From: Periplaneta americana
Lineage: Eukaryota > Arthropoda > Insecta > Blattodea > Blattidae
DNA: 64,000 nucleotides
Direction: 5' to 3'
Assembly: GCF_040183065.1 (NCBI RefSeq)
Contig: NC_091123.1
Span: forward strand, 10,720,001-10,784,000
Made by a program: the position numbers and the translations under genes. Positions 46,239-55,433 of the stretch are shown piece by piece; position 1 is the first letter of the stretch, and every line of letters begins with the position of its first letter. Below the pieces are notes generated by a model. That model was given only the letters and a program-made list of their open reading frames with translations. It had not been told where the DNA came from and did no database searches.

Positions 46239-46418
46239 TTGTACACTGTGTACCCGCCGATGTTCTTCTTGATGTCATTGGCGATGAGAGCCCGTAGATA
46301 GCCAGGATGCCCGCCATGATGATGGGGACGAGGGATTTCATGATGAGGTCGGGTCGCATTACAGAGATGGCTGCGACAGCTGTGCCGGCTTTCGCGGTTC
46401 CAAACGCTGCTCCCAGAG
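46239..46418 (-). CDS. V-ATPase subunit c, copy A, exon 2 (frameshifted by a 13-nt deletion)
   Basis: The acceptor TTTTCTAG lies just before 46418 and the donor AA|GTAAGT just after 46239. The exon encodes the end of helix 1 and helix 2: [20 protein letters not shown], then [20 protein letters not shown] and YGL. At about 46290-46297 the frame changes. The next recognisable residues, [16 protein letters not shown], are in another frame. The family expects a VVAVL-like stretch between YGL and IAN. The exon is 180 nt, whereas the matching exon of copy B (58251-58443) is 193 nt, so 13 nt are missing, and that alone breaks the reading frame. The phase-2 end (TAC AA) joins the exon 3 A to give Tyr-Lys-Gly, as in the family. 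Either this copy is a pseudogene or the assembly has an error here. Confidence 0.85.
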
Positions 46419-46837
46419 CTAGAAAACATCGTACATTTGACAGATTCGTTGGCGTATTTCTTCGTTTCTATATCTAGTGTTTTCCGTAGCCTATCCCTAG
46501 CTGGTTTAGCAATATATCCGTATTTTAATATAATACAGAGTGTAAGAGAACGTACTACATTTCTTCTCAGATACAATTTTTGTAATTACGTTGAACAAAA
46601 AAGTAGACCCACAATCTTTTGCGGCTTTCGAAATTAAAAAAAAATACATTTTGTGTTACAATTTTGATTGTGAATTTCATGACATTGTTTCTATTAGTCC
46701 TCCTTGAGGGGACGGACACGGGTACGGGCTTGGGACATCCCTCGCACGTAGGCCGCTTGAGTGGGCCCATTGTACTACCCTAAATAGAATGATGTGCATG
46801 CCCCCGCTGCAAATTCCACTGCGTGCCGTCACCGAAC

Positions 46838-46882
<45 letters not shown>

Positions 46883-46955
46883 CAGCAGCAGCAGCAGTAG
46901 TTTCCCTGGCAGAGTTAAGGCCATCAGGCCTTCTCTTCCACTCAACCAGGATCAA
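46838..46955 (-). mobile_element. LINE-like 3' region, short copy 3
   Basis: (TAG)n/(CAG)n is followed by TTTCCCTGGCAGAGTTAAGG and CTTCTCTTCCACTCAACCAG, the reverse of the terminal 60 bp of the 8690/39735 repeat. In intron 1 of V-ATPase copy A. Confidence 0.65.
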
Positions 46956-47078
46956 ATCACATACACAAAAATACATACCGGTATACAAATATTAATTTAA
47001 AAATAATAATAAACCTAATTAAGTAAAATAGAGAGATTGAATACATATGCACAATCAGTATTAACTTTAAAATAACAA

Positions 47079-47082
<4 letters not shown>

Positions 47083-47150
<68 letters not shown>
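47083..47150. repeat. (TA)n microsatellite
   Basis: More than 30 TA units, in intron 1 of V-ATPase copy A. Confidence 0.95.
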
Positions 47151-47152
<2 letters not shown>

Positions 47153-47411
47153 TAATAAAAAAGAGACTGAATATATAATCACAAAAAGGAAAATACATTC
47201 TAGTATACAAGTATTAACTTAAAAAAAAAAGAATTAATACATATGAATATAATCTCACAACTACAGGAATAGTAGAATTATTAGTATGATCAGCACAGCA
47301 CGTGGTACATTGAGACAATGACAATTACCTAGATATAAGTGTTAATGGAAAAATAAAGTAATGACTGTGTAAAATAATAATAATAATAATAATAATAACA
47401 ATAATAATACT

Positions 47412-47606
47412 TACTTACTGGCTTTTAAGGAACACGGAGGTTCATTGCCGCCCTCACATAAGCCCGCCATTGGTCCCTATCCTGAGCAAGATTAATCCAG
47501 TCTCTACCATAATATCCTACCTCCCTCAAATCCATTTTAATATTATCTTCCCATCTACGTCTCGGCCTCCCCAAAGGTCTTTTGCCCTTCGGCCTTCCAA
47601 CTAACA
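47412..47606 (-). mobile_element. RTE-like LINE copy, about 195 bp of 3' end
   Basis: Only the last 60 or so codons and the TTAC tail of the family remain ([20 protein letters not shown] ... AMNLRVP). It is inserted in an (AAT)n-rich tract; AATAATACT on both sides may be the target duplication. It lies in intron 1 of V-ATPase copy A. Confidence 0.8.
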
Positions 47607-47620
47607 ATAAAAATAATACT

Positions 47621-48174
47621 AATAATAATAATAAATAAAATTATACCTAAAAAACTAGTTCTGTGCATTTAAAATATTTCTAAACAACCTAATTTTAAAC
47701 AACTGAGGACTAAGACTACGTCTGATTTCCAGCGCCAGCGAATTCCATGAGCATTCGATACAGAATCCCTTTATCTTTCCGCATAGACATCACCGCGGTT
47801 CCTTAACCTCTGGTCCCACGAGCTACCATGGGCCCCAGCGGAATACATAGCACCACCACCACCAGCAACTAATGACCACATACCACAGGGTCCAAGTTCG
47901 GTGACATCCCGCAAGCTACTCTACATCGGAGTAAGCCCGAAATATGGGAAAGAAACGATGATAACAAAAGAGGAGAAGTGTAATTATCATGATGAAATGA
48001 GTTCGAGGTTTAACGCCGAAAGTTAATCTGCAAGTCAGTTGGTTCCATAATTGACCTTTCTAGAACATGTGAAAAAGACCAATTGAGCGAATCAAGCAAC
48101 TGAACCTATGAATGGAGTCGCCTGCCGCATAGATTTATAAAAACAAGTACAAAAATATTACTCTACAAATAATA
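47621..48174. other. Intron 1 of V-ATPase copy A, unassigned
   Basis: A faint SINE family 1 trace (GAAATGAGTTCGAGGTTTAA at about 47995) in reverse; otherwise nothing. Confidence 0.35.
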
Positions 48175-48897
48175 GTATAGTACATTATGCAACGAGCCTA
48201 TAATGGTAGTAATTAAGACGCGAGGATGTTCATGAAACGAGCGCAAGCGAATTTCATAATTTTCATACGAGCGTCTTAATTACCATTATAGGCAAGTTCC
48301 ATACGACTTTTTATGCTCGACCATATTTCTAACTTGAAATTATTCATAAGTATTCATGTTATTATGTGAGTGCAATAGCCTACATCATACATTGTGAGAT
48401 GTGCGCAGACGCGAAAGTATTATAGGCAAGTTTCATACGACTTTTTATGCTCGACCATATTTCTAACTTGAAATTATTCATAAGGATTCATGTTATTGTT
48501 ATGTGAGTGAGTGCAATAGCCTACATCATAAATTGTGAGATGTGCGCAGACGCGAAAGTATTGATTTTTTCCGGGAAACGAATGCCGACGACCTTGATAT
48601 AATCTAAAGAGTAAGATAAACATTAGTCTTGATATAACCTTGAAATTGAATTCGACATTGAAAAACGAGATGACAAATTGAATTTATTTGAATATTATTT
48701 ACAATTAACGCTAATTATTATAGTAACAGAACATAACCTTCTGCGACAGTATTGGATTTCCAGCCTCCGTGACGTTTCGATACTTGTCTTTCGATTGCAT
48801 ATCCGAGAATAACCGAAAACCTGAACTTTAATGACATGCATTAAAGGACTGCTACCAGGTGTATGATTACTACATTTCGGCATGGTCGAGCATAAAA
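48175..48897. mobile_element. Interspersed foldback repeat, copy 2, with internal duplication
   Basis: Same element as 42352-43031. A segment of about 138 bp (TATAGGCAAGTTYCATACGA ... GACGCGAAAGTAT) is present twice in tandem at about 48286-48421 and 48422-48560, which copy 1 lacks. Confidence 0.7.
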
Positions 48898-48942
48898 AAT
48901 ATAAGTTATCTGCTTACATATGGCACAGAAAGTTGGATATTA

Positions 48943-48990
48943 AAAAGCGGGTCCGAGTACAAATCCTGTTTGGGACAAGTTACCTAGTTT
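48943..48990 (+). mobile_element. SINE family 1 scrap
   Basis: GGGTCCGAGTACAAATCCTG then TTTGGGACAAGTTACCTAG is a decayed B-box region plus body start. It is fused to the LINE fragment at 48995. Confidence 0.55.
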
Positions 48991-48994
48991 TGTT

Positions 48995-49335
48995 AAAACT
49001 GAGAAATTGCTTAAAAATGAAAGTGGTTGAAATGGGTAGTCTTCGTAGAATCATGCGAGTAGGTTTTTCAAGAATGCAGCATATTAGAAATAAGGAATTC
49101 AGAGAAGGGATGGATTTAAGAGAAAGGACCATAGATCTGTTGGAAAAGAGAAGTATACAATGGTGTGGGCACGTACAGAGAATGGTGGATGGAAGATTGC
49201 CAAAGCAAGTTATAAATTGGTCACCAGCAGGCAGTAGAAGAGGAAGAGCCAATATAATATGGCATAGAGGAAGTGCTAAAGCCTAGAGAGAATAGATTTA
49301 GAAGAGGGAAAATGACAAGACCGAAATTTGAAGGA
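48995..49335 (+). mobile_element. RTE-like LINE, fourth family, C-terminal fragment
   Basis: This is the open stretch to 49286: EMGSLRRIMRVGFSRMQHIR, then LEKRSIQWCGHVQRMVDGRL and PKQVINWSPAGSRRGRANII. It is the C-terminal region of another RTE-type family, 5'-truncated and directly joined to a SINE piece at 48943-48990. Confidence 0.7.
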
Positions 49336-49529
49336 AACGAATAAAAAGCAACCGCTGAAAAGGGGAACACTTGTAAAAGAAGAAGAAAAAGAAGATACCC
49401 AGATGACCAAGAACATCATGGCCAAAGAATCTCAAACATTGATTTGGACAGTCCCCTGTGCAACTGTGAATCAATTTATGATCGCTAAAGCCAACTTATA
49501 TGACAGCGATAGTTAAACATTCACAGCAT

Positions 49530-49965
49530 TAGAATAATTAGTACGATCAATTATAGCCACTGCCCTTAAACATGCCGATTACAACACCTTTGAAGAAGTG
49601 CATGGTCTCTCCGTCACTGGCAGTACACGGCGCATAGATATAATAGCTTTCAAGGAATCTACAAGATCTGGATACATAATTGATCCCACTGTGCGTTTCG
49701 AAACGGATGAGAAACAGCCAGCAGAAGTGGATAATGAAAAAAAGAATATCTACAATCCTACCATTCCCTATTACCTCAAAAAATACCAGCTAAAAGAGCT
49801 TGAAGTAATCGGAGCAAGAAGGTACCGCTACTCTCTTCATGAAAGATGTGTTTAAGAGGCTTGGAATACCTACATCTATTATTCCGATTGTAACCTTAGC
49901 TGCATTGAAAGGATCAATTGCTCTCCTGAAGAATCACCTATATTCGAAATCAGACTAAGTTCAGT
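49530..49965 (+). mobile_element. Retrotransposon C-terminal fragment, possibly restriction-like endonuclease type
   Basis: The frame reads RSIIATALKHADYNTFEEVH, then GSTRRIDIIAFKESTRSGYI and IDPTVRFETDEKQP. A frameshift at about 49820 leads to FMKDVFKRLGIPTSIIPIVT and LLKNHLYSKSD before a stop. The RRIDIIAF ... IDPTVRFE pattern is repeated in insect mobile ORFs and may be the C-terminal nuclease of an R2-like LINE. That placement is uncertain. Confidence 0.5.
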
Positions 49966-50343
49966 AGCACTCTTTACTTTTTTGTAACACTTACCTTTCT
50001 AAAAATAGGTATATTTTCACTAATCAAAAAAAAATATTTGCAGGAAATTATTTGTAGGAATTTCATTGTTAAAACAAAATCAATGGTTTTTTCATGAACT
50101 TGTTAAAATTTCTATGGCTAAGTACTCTTTGTCCCTTGTGGTAGCTCACGAATGGTGAGAAGATATATAAATTAGAAATTAGAATAATAATAATAATAAT
50201 AATAATATAATATTAATAATAATGCTCCTGATATAGGACTACAGGTAAGATTTCTTGGCCATTTCTCGACTACATTGAATTTCAGCTCTGAATCATTGCA
50301 TTTGAAAACGTCGTTAATTTAAGTACATAAATACTACTACTGC

Positions 50344-50673
50344 TAAAATACATTAAAGGTGATATGTTACAGTTGTATGAACACTAATAAATACATTAAG
50401 ATTGTTAAAGATATTAGTTATAGTCAGATATGTTTCGGAGATGCTTCTCCATCTTCAGTGACTATTTACCGCGACGGTTGGTTCAATTGGTCGAACCGTG
50501 TTGTTGCTTGGCTTAAAGGAGACTAACCAGCTGAACCACCCGTCGTGGTAAATAGTCACTGAAGATGGAGAAGCATCTCCGAAACATGTCTGACTATAAC
50601 TAATATCTTTAACAATCTTATTGTATTTATTAGTGTTCATACAACCGTAACATATCACCTTTAATGTATTTTA
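50344..50673. mobile_element. Near-perfect hairpin element, 127-bp arms
   Basis: The left arm 50344-50470 (TAAAATACATTAAAGGTGAT ... GATGGAGAAGCATCTCC-type sequence) is mirrored at 50547-50673 with few mismatches. The loop of about 76 bp is GC-richer (GACGGTTGGTTCAATTGGTC...). It lies in intron 1 of V-ATPase copy A, about 240 bp from the exon 1 donor, so the pre-mRNA would carry a long double-stranded stem. Confidence 0.82.
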
Positions 50674-50910
50674 TCAAATCTATGAACACTGTATTATTGA
50701 CCTAACATGTGTGTTTTAGCTTTAAATACTACTACTGCTATTATTACTACAATTTCCGGGGATTTTCTGTTTTCGTCTCTTGCACTAAAAAGTGCAACTT
50801 ACTTTATTGGTGAAATATGAATGCAAATTATTGAGTACAAAATCTTAAATTATAAATTAAAATCGTAGATTTATAAATGTAAAATGATAACTTACAATTT
50901 GAATACTTAC

Positions 50911-51007
50911 AACTAAAAACTATGGCAGAAACTGCGCCCATAACTCCAAAAAATAATGCATAAACTGGATTAGAATTCACCGGAGCGTTGTCTTTTATCT
51001 GAAACAT
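50911..51007 (-). CDS. V-ATPase 16-kDa proteolipid subunit c, copy A, exon 1
   Basis: Subunit c forms the membrane rotor ring of the V-ATPase and carries protons through the Vo sector of endomembranes. This exon starts at the ATG at 51007 and reads MFQIKDNAPVNSNPVYALFF, then GVMGAVSAIVFS, matching the family N-terminus and the first half of membrane helix 1 (the FFGVMGA.SAI.FS pattern). The exon is 97 nt long and ends in phase 1 at a good donor, T|GTAAGT. The single leftover T joins CT at the exon 2 acceptor to give a Ser codon, so the junction reads FSSLGAAFG. Introns 1 (about 4.5 kb) and 2 (about 5.5 kb) are full of transposons. The N-terminal tail is unlike the usual short acidic one. Family identity is strong; whether the gene is functional is doubtful because of exons 2 and 3. 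Confidence 0.85.
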
Positions 51008-51659
51008 GGTACCATCTGTCTTGCAGGCGAGGTAAATAAAACGGAAAATAAGCCTGTCTTCCACTCACAACATCTGAATATGCACAGCCAGTTAATTGTG
51101 TGGTACTGCAGTTTAGATAAAACAAATTGGTGAATTACTGCAACTTGTTCTGAACTTTATTGACATATTATACATGACTTTATATGTAGAGATAACGTAA
51201 CTACATTCCATCGTAAATGATCGAGCATATTATGCAATTATCTACATTATTGAGTTGCTGTCATGCGTACCAACTTATGAAATGCAGTTGTAACATTTTC
51301 GAAGTGTTACCACAGTTTAGTATATACAGTCACGAAGCTTGAGTTGTGAGGGTGCTAGGAACAATAGACTGTGCCGGTACTATTTCGCATTTTCTGTAAT
51401 GAGGCGATATTAGCGATCCTAGTGGTTAGCAACAATCTATGGATGCATATTTACTAGGTATTGAGCTTCGTGACTGTACATACTAGACTGTGGTGTTGCT
51501 CTTATATTGTTGACTGTTTTCTTTTGTCGAGAGGTTTTATTTGCATTTTATATTATTCTTGCTCAAACTTGAAAACATTAAATATTAACGAAGTGGCCTA
51601 GATATAATTTTTTATTCTTAAACATTGTTTTGCCTTGAAGATTCATGTTACTTTTCTGA
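51008..51659. other. Upstream region of V-ATPase copy A
   Basis: The expected promoter/5' UTR region. GTACCATC precedes the ATG; no TATA or upstream exon could be assigned. Confidence 0.35.
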
Positions 51660-51912
51660 GTTCATTCATTTAGTGTTCTGTCCAAGGATAGGTCTTTCGC
51701 TGCAAACCCAGTTTTCTGCAATCTTTCCTATTTTCTGCCTTCCTCTTTGTTTTCTCGTATGATCCATATATCTTAATGTCGTCTATGATCCGATATCTTC
51801 TTTTACCCCGAACTCTTCTCCCGTTCACCATTTCTTCTCAGCCAGTGACCCAACCAATATTCCTTATTCTCTTACTGATCAGTTTCAGCGTCATTCTTTC
51901 TTCACCCACTTA
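51660..51912 (-). mobile_element. 3' part of the second LINE family
   Basis: The reverse complement reads the family C-terminal segment (ERMTLKLISKRIRNIGWVTG-like, with VNGRRVRGKRRYRIID-like sequence) and its end next to a short ATTC tail. It is about 250 bp long, upstream of V-ATPase copy A exon 1. Confidence 0.65.
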
Positions 51913-51982
51913 AAATTAAAATATTACATATTAAATTCAGTGGTTTCGGAAACGTTTTTGTTAATGAAATATAAGTAGGCCT

Positions 51983-53340
51983 TACTTACTTACTCACTTA
52001 CTTATTGGCTTTTAAGGAACCCGGAAGTTCATTGCCGCCCTCACATAAGCCCGCCATTGATCCCTATCCTGAGCAAGATTAATCCAGTCTCTACCATCAT
52101 ATCCCACCTCCCTCACATCCATTTTAATATTATCTTCCCATCTACGTCTCGGCCTCCCCAAAGGTCATTTTCCCGCCGGCCTCCCAACTAACACTCTATA
52201 TACATTTCTGGATTCGCCCATACGTGCTACAAGCCCTGCCCATCTCAAACGTCTGGATTTAATGCTCCTAATTATGTCAGGTAAAGAATACAATGCGTCC
52301 ATCTCTGCGTTGTACAACTTTCTCAATTCTCCTGTAATTTCATCCCTCTTAGCCCCAAATATTTTCCTAAGAACCTCATTCTCAAACACACTTAATCTCT
52401 GTTCCTCTCTCAAAGTGAGAGTCCAAGCTTCACAACCATATAGAACAACCGGTAAAATAACTGTTTTATAAATTCTAACTCAGATTTTTTGACAGCAGAC
52501 TAGATGACAAAAGCTTCTCAACCGAATAATAACAGGCATTTCTCATATTTATTCTGCGTTTAATTTCCTCCTGAGTGTAATTTATATTTGTTACTGTTGC
52601 TCTAAGATATTTGAATTTTTCCACCTCTTCGAAGGATAAATCTCCAATTTTTATATTTCCATTTCGTACAATATTCTGGTCACGAGACATATTCATATAC
52701 TTAGTTTTTTCGGGATTTACTTCCAACTCTATCGCTTTACTTGCTTCAAGCAGAATTATCGTGTTTTCCCTAATGGTTTGTGGATTTTCTCCTAACATAT
52801 TCACATCATCCGCATAGACAAGAAGCTGATGTAACCCGTTCAATTCCAAACCCTCAGTGTTATCCTGAAATTTCCTAATGGCATATTCTAGAGCAAAGTT
52901 AAAAAGTAGAGGTGACAATGCATCTCCCTGCTTTAGCCCGCAGTGAATTGGAAAAGCATCAGATAGAAACTGGCCTATACGGACTCTGCTGTAAGTTTCA
53001 CTAAGACACATTTTAATTAATTGAACTAGTTTCTTAGGAATACCAAATCCAATAAGAATATCATATAAAATTTCTCTCTTAACCGAGTCATACGCCTTTT
53101 TGAAATCTATGAATAACTGATGTACTGTACCCTTATACTCCCATTTTTTCTCCAATATCTGTCGAATACAAAAAATCTGATCAATAGTCGATCTATTACG
53201 CCTAAAACCACACTGATGATCCCCAATAATTTCATCTACATATGGAGTTAATCTTCTCAAAAGGATATTCGAAAAAATTTTATACGATGTCAACAAAAGT
53301 GATAGTCCTCGAAAGTTACTACAGTTAGTCTTGTCCCCCT
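51983..53340 (-). mobile_element. RTE-like LINE copy, 1.36 kb, 5'-truncated
   Basis: The reverse transcriptase is open from 53296 to 52475 ([39 protein letters not shown]), then frameshifted, with the C-terminal part open at 52413-52165. Exact 12-bp target duplications ATAAGTAGGCCT flank it (51971-51982 and 53341-53352). The tail on the left is TTACTTACTCACTTACTTA. It lies upstream of V-ATPase copy A exon 1. Confidence 0.9.
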
Positions 53341-53352
53341 ATAAGTAGGCCT

Positions 53353-53749
53353 ATTGGTGTTAATTCTTAACGAGATGTTTCTCTTAAAGTAAGTTTTTCA
53401 TTCAGTCCGACACGACATTCATTTTCTGTGAATGTAGTTTTTAGAAATGTAGGCATAATTATATGGTCTGTAATTTCTGCTTTTTGAAGAAAGTAATGAA
53501 GTAATTTCTAAAATTAGATCTAAAATATTTTTTTCTGAATTTCCTATCTCCCTGTAGTGATTTTAAGACTTGGAGGAATTTTGCGCCAAATAAGCAAATG
53601 AAAGGCTCGTGTGAGTTCAATTCTGTATACTGCCTGTCTTAGGAGTTAAGTGTTCGATGGCAAGGTTAGAAAGCAGGTTTTTTGGCGGAATATTCCAGGT
53701 AATCTATTACTGAAATGCTGTTTAAGATAATTATGTGTATTACATAATC
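53353..53749. other. Unassigned, between two RTE-like copies
   Basis: AT-rich, nothing recognised. Confidence 0.4.
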
Positions 53750-54345
53750 TGTAACAAATGTAAATGATACTCGGGAGGAAATTAAACACACAATAAATAT
53801 GGGAAATGCCTGTTATTATTCGGTTGAGAAACTTTTATCATCCAGTCTGCTGTCAAAAAATCTGAAAGTCAGAATTTATGAAACAGTTATATTATCGGCT
53901 GTTCTGTATAGTTGTGAAACTTGGACTCTCACTCTGAGAGAGGAACATAGGTTAAGGGTGTTTGAGAATAAGGTGCTTAGGAAAATATTTGGGCCTATGC
54001 GACATGAAGTTACAGGAGAATGGAGAAAGTTACACAACGCAGAGCTGCACGCATTGTATTGTTCACCTGACATAATTAGGAACATTAAATCCAGACGTTT
54101 GAGATGGGCAGGGCATGTAGCACGTATGGGCGAATCCAGAAATGCATATAGAGTGTTAGTTGGGAGACCGGATAGAAAAAGACCTTTAGGGAGACCGAGA
54201 CGTAGATGGGAAGATAATATTAAAATGGATTTGAGGGAGGTGGGATATGATGATAGAGACTGGATTAATCTTGCACTGGATAGGGACCGATAGCGGGCTT
54301 ATGTGAGGGCGGCAATGAACCTTCGGGTTCCTTAAAAGCCATTTG

Positions 54346-54349
<4 letters not shown>
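53750..54349 (+). mobile_element. RTE-like LINE copy, 0.6 kb
   Basis: The C-terminal part of the family is open from 53799 to 54293 ([20 protein letters not shown] ... NLALDRDR), followed by a stop and the usual end. A GTAAGTATT junction runs into (TTA)n. The target duplication is not clear. It lies only about 400 bp right of the opposite-strand copy at 51983-53340, giving a divergent pair of related copies. Confidence 0.82.

Positions 54350-54400
<51 letters not shown>
54346..54400. repeat. (TTA)n microsatellite
   Basis: It follows directly on the 3' end of the RTE-like copy at 53750-54349. Confidence 0.9.
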
Positions 54401-54401
<1 letters not shown>

Positions 54402-54649
54402 CTCTGTCTACATAGGCCTAAATTATTTCCATCGGAAACAGGGTTTGCAAAATCGATTATCGAAAAATCGTATCTTTTTTTTTTTTTTTTTTTCCTTGTG
54501 CTGTCTCTATTTAACTTGAAAACTAGTGTATATAGGCTATGCGTTACCTTTTTTTGAAGATTGTTATTAATTAATTTTCTTCATTATAACCTATTTATAT
54601 CTCAATTTGTATAATCATTTTTTTTTTGTAAAAGGCAAGAGTCCAAGAG

Positions 54650-54855
54650 TGTTAGTTGGAAGGCCGGAGGGAAAAAGGCCTTTAGGGAGGCCGAGACGTA
54701 GATGGGAAGATAATATTAAAATGGATTTGAGGGAGGTGGGATATGATGATAGAGAATGGATTAATCTTGCTCAGGATAGGGACCAATGGCGGGCTTATGT
54801 GAGGGCGGCAATGAACCTCCGGGTTCCTTAAAAGCCAGTAAGTAAATAAGTATGG
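54650..54855 (+). mobile_element. RTE-like LINE copy, about 206 bp of 3' end
   Basis: The last 60 or so codons of the family remain, then a GTAAGTAAATAAG tail. GTCCAAGAG duplications lie at 54641-54649 and 54856-54864. The very short insertion is well preserved (open frame to AMNLRVP), so it is young. Confidence 0.85.
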
Positions 54856-55219
54856 GTCCAAGAGACCTGGTACTTTTAACAAAATGTCTTAAATCTAAAA
54901 ACAAAAAAAAAAATCAAGATTGTGTTGTTTTGGCGCATTGTCTACACTCTAACGAGAACTTTGAACCAAAATCTAGACATTCACAAATATCGAGTTTACC
55001 TATTTATGTGGTACGTAACTGAAGACAACGCAAGATAAACACAAAACAAACACAATTTCAATGTAAAAGGTGCAACATTCAAATCTTCACTTCCAGGAAG
55101 TCAATCCTGTGTCGTCTGAACTTGTAGTAGCCAGAAAAAGTACCACATCAGCCACACCTAAAAAGTGGAAATATTGAAAGCGTTTAGCTTAATTAATTAA
55201 TCTTTATTTCGTGTAAAAG

Positions 55220-55433
55220 TTACATCCCAACATTGGCGTACAGTACGACACCCATTATGAGCCCATAGAGACCCAGGACCTCCGCGAAGATGAGGATGAG
55301 GAGCATCGCCACGTACAGCGAGTTCTCCAAATGATTGCCGCGGATGCCTGTGTCGCCCACGATACCGATCGCAATGCCGGAGAAGAGGCCGCAGAAACCC
55401 ACACTGGAGCCCGCAGCCAGGTGCACGAAACCA
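55220..55433 (-). CDS. V-ATPase subunit c-like, copy B, exon 3
   Basis: The acceptor TTTCGCAG lies before 55433, and TAA at 55222-55220 is the stop. Joined to exon 2 it reads [24 protein letters not shown], then [20 protein letters not shown], then [20 protein letters not shown] and [12 protein letters not shown]. Helix 3 is full length and the functional Glu of helix 4 (FAEVLGLYG) is kept. The loop that is normally AQQPRLFVGMI has diverged to [12 protein letters not shown], although it is the same length, which is unusual for such a conserved protein. An AATAAA signal lies about 12 nt after the stop (near 55200-55206). The open frame with a divergent loop suggests a paralogue under altered constraint rather than a processed pseudogene, because introns are retained. 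Confidence 0.85.

Noticed and set aside
46239..46418. Reading the exon 2 frameshift as a hidden short intron
   Set aside because: Only 14 nt lie between the two frames' family residues, with no GT/AG pair; a 13-nt deletion relative to copy B explains it.
46677..47000. Poly-Thr, poly-Ser and poly-Val frames
   Set aside because: Translation of a (TAG)n/(CAG)n tract at a repeat tail.
49328..49516. 62-residue Lys/Glu-rich frame
   Set aside because: Lies in decayed LINE sequence between two retrotransposon fragments; no domain.
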